A stretch of DNA of 64,000 bases from Branchiostoma floridae (taxonomy: Eukaryota; Chordata; Leptocardii; Amphioxiformes; Branchiostomatidae): contig NC_049983.1 in assembly GCF_000003815.2 (NCBI RefSeq), forward strand, positions 16,625,856-16,689,855, read 5' to 3'. This document shows, one piece after another, positions 58,350-64,000 of the stretch (positions within the stretch are counted from its first letter, which is position 1; every line of letters starts with the position of its first letter). Position numbers and translations under genes: made by a program. The notes under the pieces were generated by a model that ran no database searches, was not told the origin of the DNA, and worked only from the letters and a program-made list of their open reading frames with translations.

Positions 58350-58782
58350 TAGGGCTGGGTATCGGTACAGCGTACCGGTACAAAACCGGTTTTTCTTATT
58401 GGACCGGTCCAGAAAAACCGGACCTGAAAAAATTAGGTGGACCGGATGTTGGACCGATTAGAAAATTAACAGATTATTTTATAAGGCATTCACACGTTTT
58501 GACGCTTGCAGGTGGAAGAAAATAACAAGAGTGAAGTAGAGTAGAGTTTATAGTCATTTCTACCAAGGTTTACAGCCAATCATACTGGTGCAGTTAGCGT
58601 TGTAGGATTTTAAAACGCCAGTGTAAGTCTAATACTCCACCAAACAGATTTCTTTGTAGTGAAATGGACCATTGGTATGAGTCATACTGCATCAGGTCCA
58701 GGTTCAGGTCCGGACCTGGACCTGATCCTTTGGACCTGAACCGGACCTGGACCTGAATGTTCTGTACCGGTACCCAGCCCTA
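58350..58782. mobile_element. hAT-type MITE, TAGGGCTGGGTA ends, 433 bp
   Basis: The left end TAGGGCTGGGTATCGGTA and the right end TACCGGTACCCAGCCCTA are inverted repeats with one difference. A perfect 8-bp duplication GACCTAAC flanks the element (58342-58349 and 58783-58790), the hallmark of hAT elements. Inside the right half is a cluster of GGACCTG/CAGGTCC words, with ACCGG-rich sequence on the left half. Confidence 0.9.
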
Positions 58783-58793
58783 GACCTAACCAT

Positions 58794-58945
58794 TGTTTGG
58801 CAAAGCCATCTGGGTAATCTCCAAGCAGATACCTGGTGGAAAATCGTATCCTTTTGGACGAGACTAACGACTGTTTGGCAAAGCTGGGTAATCTTCAAGC
58901 AGATACTGGGTGGAAAATCGTAACCCTTTTTTCTGACGCGCGGCC
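58794..58945. repeat. 78-bp tandem duplication carrying MITE-end sequence
   Basis: Two consecutive units start TGTTTGGCAAAGC (58794 and 58872) and each contains TAATCTYCAAGCAGATAC, the left end of the TAATCTCC family, then GGTGGAAAATCGTA. The duplication starts right after the hAT-type MITE and its target duplication. Confidence 0.75.
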
Positions 58946-60480
58946 CTTTAAATATCCGCTTAGAAAACAAACTCCATGTGACATTTGGATGGACTTGACC
59001 ACCAGAAAATGGGTAAGAATCAAGGCGGGTTGAAAACTTCGTAGCTCACAGGCACTATTTTTAGAAATAAGTTGGCTGTGGCTGATAGACAGATGGAAAA
59101 CACAGAAGAGAATTCTATCTTGATAACTTGTTGCCCTTTAAAAATATTTATTTATTCATCTTAAGATAGGTGGGTAGCCCTTGATTATGAGTGTATCTTG
59201 ACGTGAGCTATCCTGAATGTACAGCAAAAGCGTTACTTCATACTATCATAGTTCTGAAGGCATCTTTATTCTGCTTTTTGGTATTTTTTCTACAATTTTC
59301 AAATACTTACGTAATTGTTGGATTCCTATGACCTAAATAGAATAAAATATGAATAACAACTTTCATATTTTTCATACATATTACAGAACTGATAACGTCC
59401 ATGGAAGAACACCATCTTGATTCAGTTCCAAAGAAATCCTGCCAAGAACTTTCATCTTGGCAAATCGCCGTAAAACTAATGTAATGATGGTGGTGAAATT
59501 GATTCTTATCCGTGATAAAAGTGACAGTGTCCTCTTCTAGATTATTTAGCCGCAAATCGTCTCAAATGGCCTCCCTGTACCCCCCGCTGCTGTTTTATGG
59601 TTGCACCTGTTTCTAATATGTGCTTTCCACATATCATACATATTATTTTATTCCTCATGCCATTAAATTTTAACGTCCGCGCTATAGAACAGGCGTATTC
59701 TTTTCCAGCGTTTGCTTTATACTGTTCAAGGGCGATCACACAGTAATCTATATTTAAAGAAATATTTCTTACAACTTTTAGGCAACATGATTAGGCCTTA
59801 GGGCACAAATATTTGATAAGACTTGTGAGATTTATGCCACGGTTTAGGATTCATTTTCCTTGTAGGAAACCGACAATCCCCAAGCGGTTTCATGTCAAAC
59901 TGCAGGTCAATCCTACTGTCAGGTAGGGGTTAAGTATTTCCGCTCCCCAAGTACATACTGGTCTTTGTACGTACTGATTTCTCTGGTGGACTCCAGCTCC
60001 CATAGAGCGTTGAAACAGTATATCCTGGTTACAGTTACCCTCAACACAATACCTCATTCATTCAACACATTCTTCAGCCAAACCTTAAGACACTACAGGG
60101 ACGTCTTGACGGAGATTTAGCACCTTTCTCAGGACCCCTCCCTCTTGAAAACAGAGACTGTCTCAGACCTTGGCCTGGGGATAGAAGAGAACTCCCCAAA
60201 CCTGACTCCCTACTGGCTGAAGCTAAGCCGATTGACAACCTTGGAGATCTCCGTGTAACGATTTATCTTAAGACTCTGCCAAAGACAACTAAAGCCTGCT
60301 CTTTTCAAAGGCGACTGTCACCAAACCTAGGAATGTGAAACAATGTACATGTTTCATCAAGGAGGTTTCTTTCTTTCATGAAAACTTGGAATTGTTTTCT
60401 TAATTCGGTAAAAGAAAAAATTCTCATCAAGATATATCATATATGCGAAAGCTAGGATACGTTATCTCTTCGTGTTTTCA
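58946..60480. other. Intergenic or intronic, one ATG-less open stretch
   Basis: An open frame without ATG runs from about 60009 to a TGA at 60338 (about 110 codons, Leu/Pro/Asp-rich). Otherwise nothing assignable. Confidence 0.3.
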
Positions 60481-60499
60481 TCAAAAACAGATCCCTTCC

Positions 60500-61075
60500 T
60501 CCGTTACACCGTCCGACCACTGTCTCTCTGTTCTCTGTCCCTCAGCAATCCGTCCGTTTATCCGCCATTTATCCATCCATTCTTCGTTCTCTGTCGTTTG
60601 TCCTCTGTTTTTCCGTTCGTCTCCCCTTTGTACGTTTCTGTCGTCCACACACCTGTGGCCCTGTGCTCTGTCCCTCCGTCCGTCCATTCTGTGCCCCTCA
60701 GCAGTCGTCCATCAGTCAATCCGCCCTCTGTCCGCCCCTCCTTCGTCTGTCTATCCATCAGTCCCTACCTTGACCTCCGTTCGTCTTTCTTTCGGGACCC
60801 CATCCGTAACATGCCCCTTCGTCGTCTACCCGTCATTCTGCCCTTTTTTCTCCTGTTCATGCCCCGTTCCTTCATCTTCCGTCAATTTGTCAATCCCACC
60901 CTGTATCTCAATGCGTCCTCTGTTCCTCCGTCCGTTCTGTGGTCTTCTGTCTCTGTCATTCGTCCGTCAACCCGTCTGCCCCTCTAGGATCTGTTCTCTA
61001 TTTCTCCATTCGTCGTCAGTCCGTCTGCCCTGTCCGTCCACTCTCGGTGCCTCTGTTCCTCCTTACTCCCTCCAT
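60500..61075. repeat. Degenerate pyrimidine-rich TCCGTC/CTGTCC tract, about 575 bp
   Basis: Irregular units of CCRTCCRT, CTCTGTCC and TTCGTC recur on the + strand with strong strand asymmetry. It yields Ser/Pro-rich open frames up to 211 codons (60443-61078) and a shadow on the other strand. The lack of purifying pattern argues that these are not genes. Confidence 0.8.
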
Positions 61076-61604
61076 TAGTGATCTTTCCCTCCGTTAGCCC
61101 ATGGCTACTTCCCCTCAGCCAATGAGAAGCCCCCATTTTCTGTTGATATATCCACATAGTAGGGTGCTATGAAAAAAAGTGTGCTGCTATTTCATGCAAA
61201 TGAGGGAAAAACTGTGGTGATATCAAGAAAACAGTGGTGATTTCAGCCTGAAAACTAGGAGTGATATATGCATGTGACCCGTTCTGACCAATCCTCGCTT
61301 ACCTTTGAGACCATCTTCTGGGACCAGAATAGTGTCATGTGATAACTGACCAATCCTATGCTTGACTTCTAATTGCCCAGAGGAATATGACCAGACTTTC
61401 TGTCTCCAGGCACATTGCCCGGGAAGGTCTGGACAAGATTAATGACCTTGTGTTGTTACAGCCTGACCTGAGCCTGACACTGTCTGTGACAGCTTTTCAA
61501 GCAATAACAAGAAAGATTGTGGACTTTTAGGACAAAATAAAGTAACATTTTGTAAAGCTGATGAACTACAAAAGCTTCGGGGAAGTATGCCATGGGCTAA
61601 GTTA

Positions 61605-61767
61605 GTTACCCCATGGCCTTCGTCTCGTTTTCTGTGTATATCACCAGTCCCTCCACCTCGGGGATCTCTAGTCTCCCCTCGGGCTTCGCCCTCGGGGAGA
61701 CTAGAGATCCCCTCAGTGGGCGGGACTGGTGATATACACAGAAACCTCGCCCCGCCCATGGGGTAAC
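61605..61767. mobile_element. Long-hairpin MITE, GTTACCCCATGG ends, 163 bp
   Basis: The whole element folds on itself: GTTACCCCATGG and CCATGGGGTAAC form the ends, then CTGTGTATATCACCAGTCCC pairs with its complement ending at about 61735, then GGGGATCTCTAGTCTCCCC pairs with GGGGAGACTAGAGATCCCC around a CTTCG-type loop at about 61685. TA flanks both sides (61603-61604, 61768-61769), compatible with a Tc1/mariner-type target, although TA is weak evidence. Confidence 0.8.
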
Positions 61768-61769
61768 TA

Positions 61770-62276
61770 TTACTTGGTCTTTTGTTATCCCTCCGTTCTT
61801 TCATTCTTCCGTCCCTTCTCTCCATCCCTTTCCCATCATTCTGCCTAGCCCTATCAAACTATCACATCATACCGTAACACAGTAATCACTCTTGCACAGT
61901 AAATCGGATCCCCGTGTCTCTAATTTGTCAGAGACCAGTGAGACTACCTGTCGCAGATTGGCGCCGTCCCGCGGGAGACTGTTCCCCGCTGGGCTGGAAT
62001 CTGAACTGTATTAAACCTTAACAGGGTAAATCAGAGATTACATCAATCTCTCGCACAAGGACGAACTGTAGGTCGCAAAATCACAGACTTCTGTCTTCGA
62101 CTGTGTGACCCGGTCTCGGTATTTTCCTAACAATTCACGCTTTGCACATTCTATGCACCAACATGGAAGCATTGACTTTCTTCGTATAAACCTTTATCAA
62201 GTTCAAGTGCTCTAATTTCCAACCAGATATTGGGGTGAAAAGCTGCTACATTTTCGAGCTCGAGACAATCAGGAAT
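61770..62276. other. Intergenic or intronic, nothing assignable
   Basis: No supported feature. Confidence 0.4.
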
Positions 62277-62624
62277 CGTTATGATTGTCCACCCTTACTT
62301 GAGCTTGAAGACAATAGTGCTCCCCAATTATAGGATCTTATAATTATATCACCTGCTCTGCAAACAAAGGCGATGTTTTAAGCTTCCAGGTATCAAGAGA
62401 AATGTACACTGTCACTGTGGTTGCTAACACCATGGCAGTGATGGTACGAGTAGTTTGGTTAACAACAATTAATCAATTCATTCATTCGTTTTGAGCAAAC
62501 ATTTTGAGTTTGAGTTCAAAGTCAATGTCAGTCCGTTAGAGAATGAGAAGAAAACACGATGACTCAGTAAAGGTACCCCGTGGTGTATGCAGACTTGACT
62601 GCGGCCAATATCGGCACCAGCCGC
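62277..62624. repeat. Direct repeat A, copy 1
   Basis: Shares in order with 63425-63725: 'ATTGTCCACCCTTACTTG', 'CACCATGGCA', 'GAGTAGT.TGGTTAA', 'GAGTTCAAAGTCAATG', 'GAAGAAAACACGATGAC', 'AAGGTACCCCGTGGTGTAT' and 'GACTTGACTGCGGC.AATATCGG'. The offset is about 1.1 kb. Confidence 0.75.
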
Positions 62625-62627
62625 AAT

Positions 62628-62690
62628 GGACCGATCCCGAAGCCCCGCCCCTTGTTCGATCATGTTCTATTTCGAACACCTCCGTCAAAA
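62628..62690. repeat. Inverted repeat B, left arm
   Basis: GGACCGATCCCGA ... TTGTTCGAT ... TTCTATTTCGAACACCTCCG ends at TCAAAA; it is mirrored at 63333-63415. It abuts direct repeat A copy 1. Confidence 0.75.
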
Positions 62691-63332
62691 ACAGCGCTTG
62701 ACGGACAGAACTAGCCGCCGCCGCTGTTTAGCTGATAATAACGACTGACTTCGGTTTAGCTCTTTTGACCCTGACATTCTCTCAGACCGGGCCGAAAAAA
62801 ATGCGCTGACTTCTTTGTTGAAGGCTACATCCACTGGGTACAGTCATCTGTGAAGGGGTCTGATATAGTTGTGGCACGGGCTTTATGTTTATAATTTCAG
62901 CCAAAGCGGAAGCGGGAGGCACCGCATATCATTACCTTGTTGGTGGCCAGAAGTGTCCGGTTTCTGACATGCGGTCGATGCAGGTGAAAACCAGGGTACA
63001 TCTATCTGTGACTGGGTTTCTACTGCGTTTGTTGCATGCATAACAGTCGCATGAATGCTCATGAGAAAAGCGAAATCAAGAAGAAAGCAGCTCAGGCACT
63101 CGTGGAGAGGGAGCTTGTACTACGTACCAACTAATGGGACACTTCTACAAAGTCTGCCAGTGCAGAGTCCCGTGTCTTATACATACCCTGCTCTACACGT
63201 GCATCCTGCCCACCATCAATGTAATGCTATGCAGTGGCTCTCGCTCCCACAATACCTATACTCGGTGGGTGTAATCTTCAACAAAGAGTAGCATAGCAAT
63301 TTTCTTTGGCCATTTCTGTTCAACTGGGGCTA

Positions 63333-63415
63333 TTTTTGACGGAGGTGTTCGAAATAGAATAGGGGGTTCCACCTTGTTCTATTTGTTCGATATGACGTTC
63401 GATCGGGATCGGTCC
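63333..63415. repeat. Inverted repeat B, right arm
   Basis: Reverse complement of 62628-62690 with a short insertion in the middle; ends TCGGGATCGGTCC. It abuts direct repeat A copy 2. Confidence 0.75.
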
Positions 63416-63424
63416 ATTAAGAAA

Positions 63425-63725
63425 CGTTACGATTGTCCATCCTTACTTGTGCTTGAAAATGATGTACACGCGTACGCCTATTATGCTATACATGTAGATC
63501 TTACAGCGCCTGCTCCGCAAGAGAAGTATATACTGTGGTCGTTAACGCCATGGCATCTTGATGAGGATATGAGTAGTCTGGTTAAAAATAAAAACCTTTT
63601 CCATATTTCTAAGAGTTCAAAGTCAATGCCAGTCCACAAGAGAAAGAGAAGAAAACACGATGACCCAGCAAAGGTACCCCGTGGTGTATAAAGACTTGAC
63701 TGCGGCTAATATCGGCCCAAGCCGC
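63425..63725. repeat. Direct repeat A, copy 2
   Basis: Same orientation as copy 1 at 62277-62624, more diverged in its first half. A 105-codon open frame (63374-63691) crosses it but is not shared by copy 1 and is not considered a gene. Confidence 0.7.
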
Positions 63726-64000
63726 GGTTATAACAGCTTAACGGGTCCGTGGCCTCAGCAGGGCCACTGTCGCCAGGCCAATTTACCACAGGTCAGCCCC
63801 AATTTCTCGTTCACTTTAACGACCCCGGCGAGCTTCACAAGGTTCCTACCGCTAAATTCTATTATTAGGGCAGGGCATGGCGGTTCGGGTGGCAGAGGGG
63901 GAGAGGCACTCTACATCAGTCAAGTTAAGGCAGGCCACGTGGATTTGATTACATTGTTGACATCCTCACGCGCATCAATTTTCGGCTTTTACAATATATC
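63726..64000. other. Right edge, nothing assignable
   Basis: GC-richer than average, without an open frame of note. Confidence 0.4.

Noticed and set aside
60443-61078. 211-codon Ser/Pro-rich protein
   Set aside because: Arises from degenerate pyrimidine repeats, overlaps a second frame of similar length and has no domain.
61309-61345. Small upstream exon of the epimerase-like gene on the - strand
   Set aside because: A GTAAGC donor with a short open frame is too little evidence, and the peptide has no Rossmann motif.

Overview
The window reads as animal nuclear DNA: long introns with GT-AG borders, single genes separated by kilobases of non-coding sequence, many small inverted-repeat transposons, tRNA-derived SINE copies and microsatellites. 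The two identifiable genes are one-to-one bilaterian genes (KLF15 and DALRD3). The overall style, including the short-intron DALRD3 structure, the density of MITEs and the SINE type, best fits an invertebrate deuterostome, most probably amphioxus (Branchiostoma). That assignment is an inference; no search could be run.

Layout. (1) 1-965: the 3' part of an uncharacterised protein gene with 21-residue repeats. (2) 1684-6184: a 4.5-kb DNA transposon of CACTA/EnSpm type (CACTG termini, TTA target duplication) with subterminal repeat arrays, a 72-bp minisatellite, an assembly gap of 100 N and a 299-bp block repeated on both sides of the gap. (3) 6.2-18.4 kb: intergenic DNA with an 18-bp TCGTACGA minisatellite, MITEs of at least four families and a SINE. 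(4) 18,991-26,138: KLF15, two coding exons on the + strand split inside the first zinc finger by a 6.1-kb intron. (5) 26.1-42.8 kb: intergenic, repeat-rich, with MITEs, SINEs, (TG)n, (CT)n and polypurine tracts. (6) 42,856-55,886: DALRD3, 14 coding exons on the + strand, about 590 residues; its introns 11 and 13 carry transposon insertions. (7) 56,576-57,031: the last exon of an extended-SDR (NAD-dependent epimerase/dehydratase-like) gene on the - strand, convergent with DALRD3. (8) 57-64 kb: intergenic or intronic DNA with a 433-bp hAT-type MITE carrying a clean 8-bp target duplication, a long near-perfect hairpin element, a pyrimidine-rich tract and a complex direct/inverted repeat composite.

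The genes do not form a pathway. KLF15 is a nuclear C2H2 transcription factor; DALRD3 is a tRNA-arginine-binding partner of the m3C methyltransferase METTL2; the epimerase-like gene is metabolic. DALRD3 and the epimerase gene converge, and their nearest polyadenylation signals suggest overlapping 3' ends. I found no convincing new multi-gene system. The strongest less-described items are the CACTA-like element and its arrays, a palindromic MITE family whose two complete copies show 9-bp target duplications, a degenerate hammerhead-like fold, and the composite repeat near the right edge.
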